From NCBI RefSeq assembly GCF_000006565.2, contig NC_031479.1, positions 620,001-684,000 of the forward strand: DNA of 64,000 nucleotides. The letters run 5' to 3'. Below the pieces are notes generated by a model, which saw nothing but the letters and a program-made list of their open reading frames with translations, was not told the origin of the DNA and searched no databases. The stretch comes from Toxoplasma gondii ME49. Taxonomy: Eukaryota > Apicomplexa > Conoidasida > Eucoccidiorida > Sarcocystidae. Made by a program: the position numbers and the translations under genes. Positions 24,101 through 36,500 of the stretch are shown here, piece by piece. How positions within the stretch are numbered: position 1 is the first letter of the stretch; the number at the start of each line of letters is the position of its first letter.

Positions 24101-26684
24101 AGCAGCGAGTTGCCCGATGTGACTCCGCCTTTGCTCTCTCCTTCCATTCTTTGCTTCGTTCTCTTCACCTTCCAGTTTCCTTTACTCCTGCGCTCACCGT
24201 CTCGTCCTTCTCTTTTCATCTCCACCTTCGTTCTGCTCCCTCTCTCCTTCCTTCTCACCCTGTCCGTCCCCGCGCCGCGCTCCTTTCTGCCCCTGTCTTT
24301 TTCTCTGCCACCGTCCTTCTCTCCCTCCACATGCGCTGTCCTCTCGCCTCCGCTTTCGAGTCTCGCCCGTCGTTCCTCGAACGCAGTCTCACCTGCAGCA
24401 CAAACTTGCGAAACTCCGGGATGCACGCCGCGACGTCTGCAGCCATGTCTCTCTTCTCCGCGAAGAGCCTCGCGAGAATGTCAACTCCTACGCAGCGGAG
24501 ATTTCTGTCTGCACTTGTGAGCAGCGCATGTATGCGGCGGAGACAGCTTCGCAGAAACGCGTCCAGCTCGCATTCGCCCCCGTCCTCGCGCGGAGGCTCT
24601 TCGCCCGCGACTTCGGAGTTCGCGAGGAGAGCTCCCGCAGCGGCGGTGCGCCGCGCCTTCGCAGCTGCTTCTTCGAAAGGAAAGTGAAGCAAGCTGAGAC
24701 GAAGAATTTCAACTTCCACGCTCTTGGCGCGACTCTGCTCGAGCAGCGTCCGGAGAGGTCTGAGAAGCTTCAGAGGCAGGCGAGGCTCGAACGGCGCGAG
24801 CAGCGCAAAGATCTTCAGGAGCTTCAGCGACAACCAGTTACTCGAGCTCGCGCAGAGCAGGTGAAAAAGTGGAGGCACTAACGAGAGATACTGCTGCGGC
24901 CTCTCCGCAATCAGCTGCAGAAGCGCCGAGCACAAGGAAGTCACCACCGGCGTCTCCTCTTCCGACATCAACTGCTGGCGCTGAAAACCCACAGAGCGCA
25001 GAAAAACAAGGCACACACAGAGAGAGAACTGAGCAGAGAGACAGAACGCAGGAGGGAGACAGAACGAGAAGGAAGAGGAAGGCCGACAGAGACACAGGTT
25101 AGAACAAACTCGCACGAGCGTCCACTTCAAGGTTCCGTCTCTTTCAGAGGAGATTGACACCCGTTCATAGCCTGCCTCAAGCACTGCTCTTGCAGAGCAA
25201 AGATAACGATGTGTGAACATCCATCTTGACCCCCACCGCAGGCGTCTTACATTTGATTTCGTAAAAAAGCACAGGGCAGACACAGAGAGGGAGAGTTAGA
25301 GGAAGATAAATGCTCACACACGCAAACGCATTTTGTGTCTGTGTTTGACTTTCTATAACAGAAATACGAGACTCTTTCGTCTTTCTGAGGTGACTGACTA
25401 CGAGGGACCTTTGCTGCCTCGCGAGAGACGCCTCGTTCTCTCCGTTTTTTCGTGAACGGAGAGCGTACCAGTTTGGGGAAGGACGACGGAAGCAGAGCAG
25501 GAACTTGAATGAGGAATCGACTGGCGCACACTGCCGCTTTCTTCCGGAGAATCGAGCGCGACGAAGCCAGCAAAAGAAGAACATCCGGCAGCAGAGCCGC
25601 AGCGATCTCAGGCGTCGACATCACCGCAAGCGTCGACAGTGCAAGGCCTGCACAAGCCCCCAGACACGAAGAGAAAGAGACGCTTTCGAAGAGACAGGGG
25701 AGGAGACCGACAAAGACAACTGGAGACAGAGAAACAGCGCAGGAGAGTTAGAGAGAAAGACGTGGAGACATGGAGGAGTGGGGAGACAGAGGCAAGCACC
25801 GACACAGAAAAAAAACGAGGAAGACCCGCCGAGACCGAGACACTTTCAGAGACAGAGGGAGCGAGAGCGCGACAGTGATGAAAACAAAGAAATGACAGAC
25901 GGAAGCAGTTAGACAGCAAGCGACCGAGAGAGCGACAAAGCCAGGCCCAGGAAAGAAGAGACAGAGTTCTCAGGAAGAGATCTGGACGCTCAGAATCAAA
26001 TGAGCCGAACGCCGGCGGACAACGACGCATTTCTCGAAAGCGCTGGAAAAAGAAAAGAAGACGCGAGGACGCAGAGTCCAAAACTCAACGACGATCTCCC
26101 CAGCCTGTAGACGAAGGCTGTCCGGGGGGGGAGGGCATATCCTCACTCGTTTCGTGAGTTTCTTTGCTGTTGAAGTCTTTCTTGAAGAGATTGGTCGTGA
26201 GGAGAGAAAGCGCCTGCTGCTGCTTTTGTTTCTCGTCGGCGAGGTTTCTGCCCTCTGCGCCTGATCCTGAGAGCTGTCTTCCGTCTTGTGCCTCCTCGCG
26301 GGCGCAGGCGTCGTTCTCTCTCGCGCGCAGGCTCGTAGCGGAGAGAGGCGAGGCGAAGGCGAGAGCGCATGCAAAGTACGCTGGCCGCTTGAGCGTGAAC
26401 GACTGCACACTCATGGCCTCGACGACGGAGAAAGTCGCGAAGCCCAGGTCGACTCCGAGCATCTGCAAGTAGGCGAGCTTCAGCAGCGCGGTGCTCCGGA
26501 CGCTGGCGCTCGGCGCGCGTCCCAGGAGAGAGGACAGAGACTGCGAGGCCGGACTGGACGCAGAAACGAGTTCCTCCTTGATCTGCTGCAGCGACGCAGA
26601 AAGGAACTCGTCGTCGTTGCCCTCCTGCTGTGCAGCGCGCAGGCCGCGAATCAGCGACGGCAGAGACGTCCGCGACTGAAACAT
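18172..26684 (-). CDS. AP3D: AP-3 adaptor complex, delta subunit
   Basis: Thirteen exons (minus strand, 5' to 3'): 26684-26147, 25647-25469, 24980-24393, 24020-23767, 23517-23314, 22657-22464, 21985-21876, 21584-21342, 20899-20753, 20489-19710, 19387-19136, 18824-18674, 18614-18172. Every junction keeps phase; about 1360 aa. The N-terminal adaptin (HEAT/ARM) domain matches delta-adaptin motif by motif: MFQSRTSLPSLIRGLRA, LLKLAYLQMLGVDL, MSVQSFTLKRPAYF, ALSTLAVMSTPEIA, YLSLVPPLFHLL, LKLLKIFALLAPFEPRL, DFEWYLALL. A Ser/Gly/Pro-rich hinge (about 820-950) leads to a C-terminal domain ending in a region like VNVRSASATCSEA. As part of AP-3 it sorts cargo from Golgi/endosome to lysosome-like organelles. 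The acceptor of exon 11 and the 59-bp last intron are the least certain parts. Confidence 0.9.
20622..20670. repeat. TA microsatellite in an AP-3 delta intron
   Basis: Interrupted (TA)n tract between the exons ending at 20489 and 20753. Confidence 0.85.
20990..21028. repeat. TA microsatellite in an AP-3 delta intron
   Basis: Alternating TA with CATA variants, in the intron between 20899 and 21342. Confidence 0.85.
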
Positions 26685-29120
26685 CTTGAAAGAAGACGAA
26701 GACAGCGGGGAGCCAGGGAGAACGCGAGGGCCAGACGAGAAAGAACAGGAAAGGATGAAGAGAGACAGGGGAAGCAGCGAGAGGAAGACCAAGAGAGGTG
26801 CAGAGCAGACGAAGAGGTGAAAGGTGACGCAAAAGCATCGAGAGACGAGGAGACGAAGAGAGGAAGGAAAACCGAAACGAGATAATAGGGAGCGGTTATG
26901 AAGGAAGGGAACAAACCCAACGAGAATGGGTCCTGAGAGAGACAGAGGAAACAGGTGACGAGGGAACTCACAGGCGGAAGCGAGAAACAAAGCTTCTGCA
27001 CAGGAGACGCTTCTCCATCTACGATTCTCATCACCGACACACCCACATTTAAACGTAGATCCAGACGCATGCAAAGGAATTTTTCAGCTGTTAAGAGGAT
27101 ACAAAGACAGGTAAGGAGGAAGACGTGAAGAGAGAAAGAGTTCTTATTTCCAGGAGAGCTCAGAGCGAGAAGACAGACTCCCGGTGTTCGAACGCATGCC
27201 AACAAGACGAGGGCAAAGGGGATTTACAGTGATCTCTGCAGGACGTCGCAGGATGCAAACGAGAACGGTCACAGCTGTCGAGGTCGTCGGAGAAAGACAG
27301 GCTCCTCCGAAGCGCGCAGCTAACAAGGAGACAGAAAAAGACAAGGGAGAAAGAGAGAGGAGAGAACGAGACAGAAGCGAGAGCTCTTTCCGCGCAAACG
27401 AATCGGTTCCATGGCACTGTTTCTCCGCAGCGAGGCACTTAACTCCTTTGTGTGTATCCGTAGCTTCTCGTTCCGGTTCCGTTACCTCTCTCTCTCGTTT
27501 GTTCTTCGCGTCTCGCTCTTCTGTCCTTCCCCTTTCTGGGTGTTTCTTTCCTCTGCATGCGCCGCGTGACTCCTGCGCAACCAGGTCGCTTGGGAGGCAG
27601 AGGCCTCGCGCTCTCACTCCTGTCTGGAGGCGGCTTGGAGAGAGGAAAAAACCGTCAGAAATCGGCGGCCGCAAGCTGGACAGAAGTCGGCGGCGGTGGT
27701 CCGACTCTGAACCTCTCCCATGACTCGCCGAGGCCCCAAAAAAACAGAAACCGGAAGACTCATGCGCCTCCAGGTGTACAGACACACGCCACGGAGAGGC
27801 GGTCCCGAAGCCGCACAGCAAGCAGGGGAGACGGCGACGGAGCGCATTCAAGAGCGAACTCGCTCAGGCGAGGAGGCAAGACGGCGCAGAAAGACAATCG
27901 AGAAAGACAGAGAGAAGCAGCGAAAAACTGGAAAGAGGTCGCCGACCAGACTCCCATGTCGACGAACGCGAGCTGCTCGCCGGCGCAGCGACGGCGCCAG
28001 GCGCTCACCTCTACCTCCACCGGGTGTCTTGCCTCCGAGGAGTTCAGTTAAGAAGCGGAGAAAGAGGAAGGTCCAGAAGAAAAAAGGTAAAAAGAGGTCA
28101 CCTGGGATGCCGCGCTCTGGCTGGTTGCCGGCTTCTCAACCGAACCTGACAGCAAATCCTCTGCCGCGTTGGTCTCGCAGAAAAAGAGGCAGAAATATTG
28201 CCGACAAAGCGCTGTCCTGTCTCTCCTTTTCTTTCTAATAAAAGCTTGCGACTTCGGTGCAGGCGTTGTCAGTCGGACGCGTCTTTCCTTCTGAAACTTC
28301 GCTTTTCGACGACGCAGCCTCCGCGCCCTCCACGCTGTCTGTGCATGCGGGCGCGCCTGCGGCCGAGCTGGCGGTGTATCGACTCCTGCAGCCGAGGTCA
28401 CCTTGAAAAAAGTGGATCCACCACAAATATCCTTTCCTGTGACTCTTCTCTCTTCTACACACCCTCTCGGATGCTCCGGCTTCTCCGGTTGAAGGCGACC
28501 TCCCTCCTTCTGATCGTTTCTCTGTCAGTTCTCTCTCTCCTCTGCGGCTGCTTCTCTGTCCAAGAAACCAGTGCCTCCCGGTTTTTCTGCTTCCTCGCGT
28601 TCTCCCTTCTCTAGTTCTCTCGCTTGTTCTGTTAAGTTCTTCCTTCAGGTTCTTCTCTTCCTGTAGCTCCTTCTCGAATCATCTTTGCTCCTCGCGCTTC
28701 TTCCAGTTGTTTCGCTTCGACGCTCTTTCTTTTACGTATCGCTCATCCTCTGATACCTCAATCTACTAGTCTCCTCTCTGTCTCCAATTCTCTGTCGTGT
28801 AGTTGCTATAGGTGTCTCTCTTGCTCACTTAACCGTGTTCTTTCCTCTTCTTCTCCGTCTCTCGCTTGCTCGCAAGGCCGAGAGAGCCGCTACCTCGGCC
28901 CCGGAGAGTGCACCGAGACAGATAACCAGAAAAAGGCGGAAAAACAAAGGACCTGTTTCTCTACCACTTGCGAAACGCCGTCTCCGCTGCGGTTTGTCAC
29001 AACAGAGCAACCAAGTGTGAAAGACGAGAGAAAAATCGCGCGAGCCGGAGAACCGCCTCTGCAGACTTTAACAGTTCCCACGGGTCATTTGCTACTCAGT
29101 AAATGCATCTCTCTCTCTCT

Positions 29121-29155
<35 letters not shown>

Positions 29156-29781
29156 TATTTACATATATATATATATATATTTACAGATATACATATATGA
29201 ATATATGTGCATATTTATTGTAGAAAAGGCGTGCATTTGGCAGAAAATCTATCTAGAGAAGTGTGTAGAAGATATGCATGCAGAGATAGAGTTGTGGCAG
29301 TGTGGAGGCTTGCGACCCGTTTTGAGAGTTTTTCTCAGAAGGCGCAGAATCGAGAGAGGTGAATTTGCCGAGAAAGCGACAATTTCTTCTGCCAGCATGT
29401 CCGAACTCTGCTTTCTGTCCGACACTCCGAAAAAGAGACGAAAAAAACTCTGGGTCTGCCGCGTTGTCTGTCTCTTCCAGGAGAGAACAAAGAAGACAAC
29501 GAAGTGAGCGAAGAAAGAAAGAGCCATTTCTTTTCTTGTGTCGTGCGCCTTCCGCCTCTCGATCGCGCTAGAGGCGGACTCATGAGAGGTCAGATCGAAC
29601 GCGAAGAAAGACTTAAAAACTTGACATGCCGTTTGAAAAAGAAAACGTAGACCCGTTTCCTGCGAGACAGATACACCAACTCTCCTCCGGGGGAAGAGAC
29701 GCGAGACTTTCGCCTTCTTCCCCGCCAAAGTTCTCCGAGTGTCCGTACACCGGAAACTTCCTCTCTGCCAAGATCGGTGCT
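26685..29781. other. Region upstream of AP-3 delta, no firm gene
   Basis: It should hold the AP-3 delta promoter and 5' UTR. The sequence is GA/CT-rich and gives long, low-complexity frames on both strands (for example minus 27144-27851, plus 27557-28051). A minus-strand segment near 28165-28103 reads TNAAEDLLSG and ends at a possible donor (cag|gtgacc), but no joined model holds up. A TA microsatellite lies at 29122-29180. Confidence 0.45.
29122..29180. repeat. TA microsatellite, intergenic
   Basis: A pure (TA)n block of about 28 bases, a short spacer and a second block. One of the few TA tracts in the window outside a modelled intron. Confidence 0.85.
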
Positions 29782-30165
29782 CTACTCGGCGTGACCATAC
29801 ATTGGAAAGTCGCCGTCTTCTCTGGGCTCCCTTGCGGCGGGGAAGAGTCTGTCGGATTCTCGTTCTCGCTCGTGCATTCGCGCTTCTTCCTCTGTTTCCT
29901 CGTCGAGACAACTGAGTCTCTTTCTGCCTTTCTCTGGAGAGAAATCTGCGAGGCGTCTCTCGGCGTCGGCTGCTGCAGTCGGGCGCGACTGAGGGAGATT
30001 CTCTTTCTCTTCTCCGAGAGAAGACGGCGAAGACTCGGCGAGGAGAGAAGCGAGGAAGTCGTCGTTTTCCTCGCGCTCACAGGCGAGAGGCGACCCACGG
30101 TGCGTTTTCTCTGAGTGCTCCGCGAGGAAAGATGCGCTTTGGGAAAGGTCCAGGGAGAGGGGCAT
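29782..30165 (-). CDS. Possible exon of an unknown gene, with a KEN box
   Basis: A minus-strand frame from an ATG at 30165, eight codons into a longer frame. Just upstream is a strong acceptor (polypyrimidine tract ending ttttcttcag near 30177), so this may be an internal or second exon. The frame is rich in Ser, Glu and Arg with little low-complexity repetition, and contains EEKENLPQ (KEN at 29998-30006) and SPEKGRKRLS. A KEN box followed shortly by Pro is the usual form of an APC/C degron, but three residues are weak evidence alone. The 3' boundary is unresolved: a second FP.YGH.E motif occurs just downstream in another frame (about 29755-29730). I do not recognise the protein. It could also be noncoding. 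Confidence 0.35.
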   Translation of the reverse strand: MPLSLDLSQSASFLAEHSEKTHRGSPLACEREENDDFLASLLAESSPSSLGEEKENLPQSRPTAAADAERRLADFSPEKGRKRLSCLDEETEEEARMHERERESDRLFPAAREPREDGDFPMYGHAE

Positions 30166-30679
30166 TTGACTTCTGAAGAAAAACAACAAACACGAGGAAA
30201 AGGAGACGAGAAAAAAGAGCTGTCAGACAGAAAGATCCAGAGAAAGCGCGAATGACTGGGGAGAAACGAAAAACGAAAAAACAGACTGATTTTCAGAGAA
30301 CAGAGACCAGCGAAAGACAGCGAGGAAGAAACAGAAAAAAGGGAGACAGAGGGAAAAGGGAGAACAGGAGACTCTGAGAAAAGAAAAGCAAATGAAAATG
30401 TTCTCGCGGAAGTACACACACAACAGACTGTGGAGCCAGGGAGAACGCATTACGGAAGAGAAACATCGAAAGGCGGCAACGTGCAGCAGGAACCCACGGC
30501 GCCTTCCTGCCGTGAAATGGATTTACTCGTCGAAAGACAAACATAAACCTAAACATAAACATAGAAATATATCTATGCACATGCATTATTATTATGTAAA
30601 TCGAGTTCTCTGTAAAGACGCATGCAGATACATGTAAAGGCACAAATATATACATAAACATACACATATACCTAAATAC

Positions 30680-30712
<33 letters not shown>

Positions 30713-30806
30713 CAGACACACAAAGTCGTGAGGCGTTTATTTCTCTGTCTGCATGTTGAAATGACTGTGCATGCTTTGGAAGTGGATCTTTCACTCGTGT
30801 TTATAT
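30166..30806. other. 3' flank of NUF2
   Basis: Expected 3' UTR and terminator region of minus-strand NUF2. Contains an AT-rich stretch and a TA microsatellite at 30679-30712. No supported coding sequence. Confidence 0.5.
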
Positions 30807-31080
30807 TTACCTGATGAACTGCATCTGCGATACGTAGGTGAGGAACGCTGCGTACACCTTTTGGATTTCTTCCTCGATGGCGTCGACGAGAAGTTTGTGT
30901 CTCTGTTTTTGCTCCGCCAGTTTTTCTTCCAGTTTCTCGGCTTCTCGCAGAAACGCTGCAGTCATGTCCTGCTCAAGGGCAGAAACACAGCCACACACGT
31001 CCTATAGTTACGCAAGAAAAGCACAGCTAGATACATACGTGCATATATATTAATATATATAAATATATACATATATTAAT

Positions 31081-31116
<36 letters not shown>

Positions 31117-33545
31117 GCGTCGTTTTATATACGACGGAGTGCCCATTCGCAGAATACTTGGAGAGACATCGAGGCAGCGGCGAATGTAAGTCCATGCATG
31201 TTCGCAGGTGGACACAACGACCAGCTTCGATGTAGACCGGGAGGGCGCGAAAAACAGATTTCCACCGCAAGACTCAAATGCCTCTGCACGAAAGGTCGAA
31301 CAGCTCTGTGCCGCGGTGTACATCCACCAGGAGACGAGTGAGAAACGTGACGGCAGATCGACCGACAAAGACTTCCCGCAAAGAGGTCCAAACAGAAAAA
31401 CATCTCCATGCATGCGCATAGACGAAGGTACATGAATATATATATAAATATATACCAACAGATGCGTATATACATATAAATGCAGTCAGATATATATATA
31501 TATATATATATATATGTAGGCGCAGAAACGTAGAGAAAGTTCTATTTGTTACTTGTTGATCGGCGAGAGCTTTTTTCCGTTCTTCGACTTCGCGTTTCGC
31601 TCGCGCGAGATGTCCCCTGAGCTCAGTTTCTTCTTCGTCCTTTTTCCTCTCTTGATCTTCCAATTGTCTAGCCAGCTCTTCGCGTTCCGCTTGCAGGTCT
31701 TGCACTGCTTTACTCAGTTGCTCCTTCTGTTCTCCGAGTTCCCTGAAAAGCTTCTCTCGCGTCCGCATGTCGCTCCGAAAGCCGAGGTGCGGCTGCACAG
31801 AAATCAAAGCGCACACACGCGGTGCTCGATTCACATCGTTGTTTTCCCAGGTGTATGTACACTCAGAGAGAAAAAGGACGCTTTCACCTGTCTGTACGCC
31901 TCTTTCTAAACCTACACATATGCGAATGTATATATATATATATAGAGAGAGAGAGATGCATATCTATCGATATATATATATATGTACATATATATATATA
32001 TATATATACACGTAAATATATGCGTGTATATGTGGAGACTTATTTTGTTGCATGAGTTTTTAATATTTTCCGGATTTCCGTGTCTTCGTACAGCGAGAAC
32101 TTGGTCTCGATGCGCGCTAAGGATTTCCATCGCCTTCTTCGCCTTCTTCACAGCCTTTGCAAATGCAAGGAGAAGCTTCTGCTGGCTGGCGGCGAGATTC
32201 TCCAACTCCTGCAGCTGCGCGTCGAGGTGTTTCTGCTGTACACGCAGCTCGTCGCGTCTCTCCATGAGCTGAATAAATAGGCAGAAAAAAGGAAAGAATG
32301 GAGAAGGAAAAAATTGAGAAAAAGTGAGGAAAAAATAGGAAAGAAATATCAGGAAAATACGTGGTAAATGAGGGAAACGTAAGGAGTAAATGAAGAAAAA
32401 TTCGCGGAAAAATGATGTAAAAATCCAGCAGACACCTACAAAAAATGGACGCAGTCAAGGATGGGCGAGGAGACAGGGGAAAGGCTTCACACAATTTCTG
32501 AAATTCTTTTTTCCCGCGAGTTCATTCCTTGCGGGTCTTCAGACTAGGCAGGCCGTGATGCAGAGGATAAATATGCAGAACGAGAGAATCTCCTTTTCGG
32601 GAGACATTGGCAAATCGATCGAACAGATACGATGAAGGAAAACCTTTCTTCCCTCTCACCTTCTCTGGAGAGTGAACGACTTGGTCGTGCAGTTCCTCGC
32701 GTTCTTGCTTCAGATTCATGAGCTCCAAGACGAGATCTCCCAACTCGAGCTCCAGTCTAACAAGCAGAAAAGAGAACAAGAAAATAAGACTGATCTTTCA
32801 ATTGCTTTGTAGAAATATATATATACATATATATATATATATGTATAATTGAAAGGCATGCAGCTTTTTCGGTGAACCAACGTGAAAACAGTCTCTACTG
32901 AAGAGGGGAAGCTCCGTCGACCTGAAAGAAGACAGCGAGAGTCGAAAGGCTTCTCAAAGTCTCGAAGAATGTGTTGCACGAAGAAAAGCAACATTTGAAG
33001 GAATTTCTCTATCCCAATTCAGTCCCCTCTTCTTTTTCAATCGTCCTTCTCTTCTTTGTTTTGCGTCGTCTCCTCGTCTCTCCCCTCTCTTTCTTCTGTC
33101 ACCTCTTTCCTCTCCACCTTCTAGAGTTCTTCCTGCTTCGTTTCGCCTCTTTTCTCTGTTTGCTTCGGAGATCTATCCTCCTTCCTTCATCTTTTATTGT
33201 TCCAGTTCTCCCTTCTCTTCGAGGAACCTCTCGCTCTGAAGACGTTTCTCTCTCCTCACCTGCCGTGCACCGCCTGTCGCTCCTTGAACTCCTCCATCAG
33301 GGCGCCGAGCTCGCTGTGCCGCTGCCGCAACTCTAAGAAAAACAAAAAATAACAAATAAATGAGTTTGTTCGGCATGGATGCACAAGTAGAAATAGAAAG
33401 ACATTGACATACCGATACACGCAGATAAGCGTGTGAACAGATATATATATATATATATATGCATGCATATATATACAAATATGGATGTAGATACGTGTAG
33501 ACATACAAACCTATTTATATGTCTGTACACGCAGTGATACTCATC

Positions 33546-33581
<36 letters not shown>

Positions 33582-36500
33582 TATATGTGTCTGCGAAAAT
33601 GAGTTGGTCTCGCCGGGGATAGAAGACAAGAAGAGAAATCGTAGACAAAAAACAGGCGCAGAGCGAGAGGAGAGAGAAAAACGCGAGGCGAGAGAGTCAC
33701 ATCAGCGTAGGCCGATCGACATCCCAGTCAACAAGAGAGGCATGCAACCAAGGAGAGAAGGGTGGCCTATGAAATGGGAGGGGATAAAACAGACATCCTT
33801 CGTTGACAGACTACAGATGATATAAGGCAGCAATCCTTTTCTAATTAACTTTCGACGCGGACCTTCCTCGAGTTCGCTCTGCTGTTGCTTCTGTCGCTGG
33901 GCAAGCGGCTGCTGCGTCTGTCGCTCTGCGCGAAAGCGAAGAAGCTCCTGTTCAACCAGCTGAGCCTGTATGCGCGAAAATGAAATCGCAACGAAGAAAA
34001 ATATGAGAAGAAGCATGTGTCTTACAAAACGAGACAAGAAGAGGAGACAAAGCCATCTCTCATAAGGAGAGAAATCGTTTTCGCCTCCAGCTGTCTCGCT
34101 GTCTCAAAAGCGGTTACAACGAAACGACGCAAAGGCCTGATCGAAAAGCGAAACACTGGAAAGCCTCAAACGCAAAGAGCAGCAGAAACGCATGCGGAGA
34201 GAAGAGTGAGGAGCCAATAGACGATAGTTCAAAGCGAGAAGAGTGAGGAGCCAACAGAAGATAGTTCAAAGAGAGAAGAGTGAGGAGCCAACAGAAGACG
34301 CATGCGGAGAGAAGAGTGAGGAGCCAACAGAAGATAGTTCAAAGAGAGAAGAGTGAGGAGCCAACAGAAGACGCATGCGGAGAGACGAGTGAGGAGCCAA
34401 CAGAAGACGCATACGGAGAGAAGAGTGAGGAGCCAACAGAAGATAGTTCAAAGAGAGAAGAGTGAGGAGCCAACAGAAGACGCATGCGGAGAGAAGAGTG
34501 AGGAGCCAACAGACGATAGTTCAAAGAGAGAAGAGTGAGGAGCCAACAGAAGATAGTTCAAAGAGAGAAGAGTGATGAGCCAACAGAAGACGCATGCGGA
34601 GAGAAGAGTGAGGAGCCAACAGAAGACGCATACGGAGAGAAGAGTGAGGAGCCAACAGAAGACGCATACGGAGAGAAGAGTGAGGAGCCAACAGAAGACG
34701 CATACGGAGAGAAGAGTGAGGAGCTAACAGACGATAGTTCAAAGAGAGAAGAGTGAGGAGCCAACAGAAGATAGTTCAAAGAGAGAAGAGGTGCTGGAAG
34801 AAGGCGAGAGACTCACATTTTGACTGAGCTTCTGGAGACTCTGCTGCAGCGAAGCTCGCTGTTGAATTTGAGATTCGAATTGCCGACAAAGAGACTCTCT
34901 CAGTCGAAGCAGCATACATACTGCGCTTGCGAAACGCTGCACGCCGCTCGCAGTCGGAGAGGCGAAAGTTTCCCTGGAGAACTCCGGAAGTCCCAGCACT
35001 CTGTACGCAAAGCAGAGGGAGGAGAAATCAGAGAGAAAACGTAGAGACTGCAGCTGAGGAAGAAGCGCCGTCGCGTGGAAAAGCAGGACGGAGAGAGAAC
35101 GACGAAGCGAGGAGAAGAACAAGAACAGTGAGGAAGAAAAGGAAGACGCGAGATTGCGGAATAAGAGAGAGACGAGAGAACAAACAGAGGGAAGATAAGA
35201 AGGAAACTGAGTCTGGAGCTTGAGAATGCGTTGTTCCAGTCTTTTGCTTCTGTATCCTTTTCTCTGGGAGGGAAGGCTCTATTTTCCGAAAAGCCAGACG
35301 CGTCTGCACGTCTGTCGCTTCTACGGTCGCAGCGAAAAGACAAGGAAAAGCGGAAACATGGTAGTGACAGAATGCAGTGTTTTTCTTCAGGGATAAACTA
35401 CGATAACAGAGACGTAGAGACCCGAGGACTCCGCGCAGTCTCACACTTCAAGCGACCATCAAACGGAAGATCAGGGAGTCTGTACAGCGTGCTGGCACAC
35501 TGGAGTCAAGGAAAACCGAAACTAGGATCCGATGAAGAAAGACTGTTCAGACGAACAAAGCACCCCGCAGTGTATCAAACCTCCCAGAGTTATGCTTCAG
35601 CCATTAATCTTCATTGACTCAAAATCAGGGATACACTTTTCCGAGATCAATCAACGTCAGAATCGACATTTTTAAAAATCAACGCAAGGATAAACAACTG
35701 CCTCAAAGTGTAGTGACTCCAGCCACGCACCTGTTGAGTCGCTGGCAGAGCCGAATGAAGCGGAGATTTCCAATGGCCTTTGCATGGAGCCGACCGTCCT
35801 GGGAGAGAAACTGCAGGCTGAGCGAAGCAGCGGAGGCAGAAGTGAGGAGAGAGGATGCAGCACAAGCCGGGAAGGCGAGCGTCGAAGGCGCGCAGAGGAC
35901 GCAGGAGAGAGTGGCAAACGAGAGAACGACTTGGCGCAGATCGGATCTTTTCTCCTTTTCAAGAGTTTGCATGCACAGACGAACCTGTCGATCGACGGCA
36001 AGCAGCTCCGGACGTCGCCTGTAACTTCCTCGATCCTGACGTCGTTCACTGTCAATCCAAAGATGCTCTCAATGGCAAAAGAGTAGAGCCCCTGGACCTG
36101 AGCAACAGAGCGAAGGCAGAGGAAACTTCGGGTGTACAGACACACCAAGCGCGAATGGACAGGAAGAACACTGAGAGCTTCTCCTCAGTATCGTAGGACC
36201 TTGGAATTCAGCGCTTTTAGCGGATTCAACGTATCCATGCGGGATGAAGAAAGGCAAGTGTATGTCTCTTTTCCAGCGCACATGCGTCGCCGCTCGCAGA
36301 CGCGTCAGCCACAGAAAAAAGCTAAGGAAAAGTCTTCTCCGAAGAAAGCATGCACAGAGAAGCTGGAAGCAAGGACGGATTCCTCGGAGCACCTGAGTCG
36401 CACGCTTCACAAGCAGTGGCTGTGACACAAATCCTCCAGAGATGTTTATCGCACCGCAGTCGTTGCCAGGTCGCCCCCGTCGGCCGTGGAATTGGTTCGA

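Noticed and set aside
27144..28051. Minus 235-codon and plus 164-codon frames
   Set aside because: They overlap each other on opposite strands, are low complexity, and have no supported splice partners.
31125..31475. Tyr/Ile-rich frames near 31, 33, 48, 50 and 52 kb
   Set aside because: Translations of TA microsatellites in introns.
34266..34779. Repeated 61-73 codon frames on both strands
   Set aside because: Products of the 36/37-bp minisatellite inside a NUF2 intron; unit lengths do not preserve a frame.
34189..34790. CRISPR-like alternation of repeat and spacer
   Set aside because: Only two spacer types recur, in a eukaryotic intron; it is a minisatellite.
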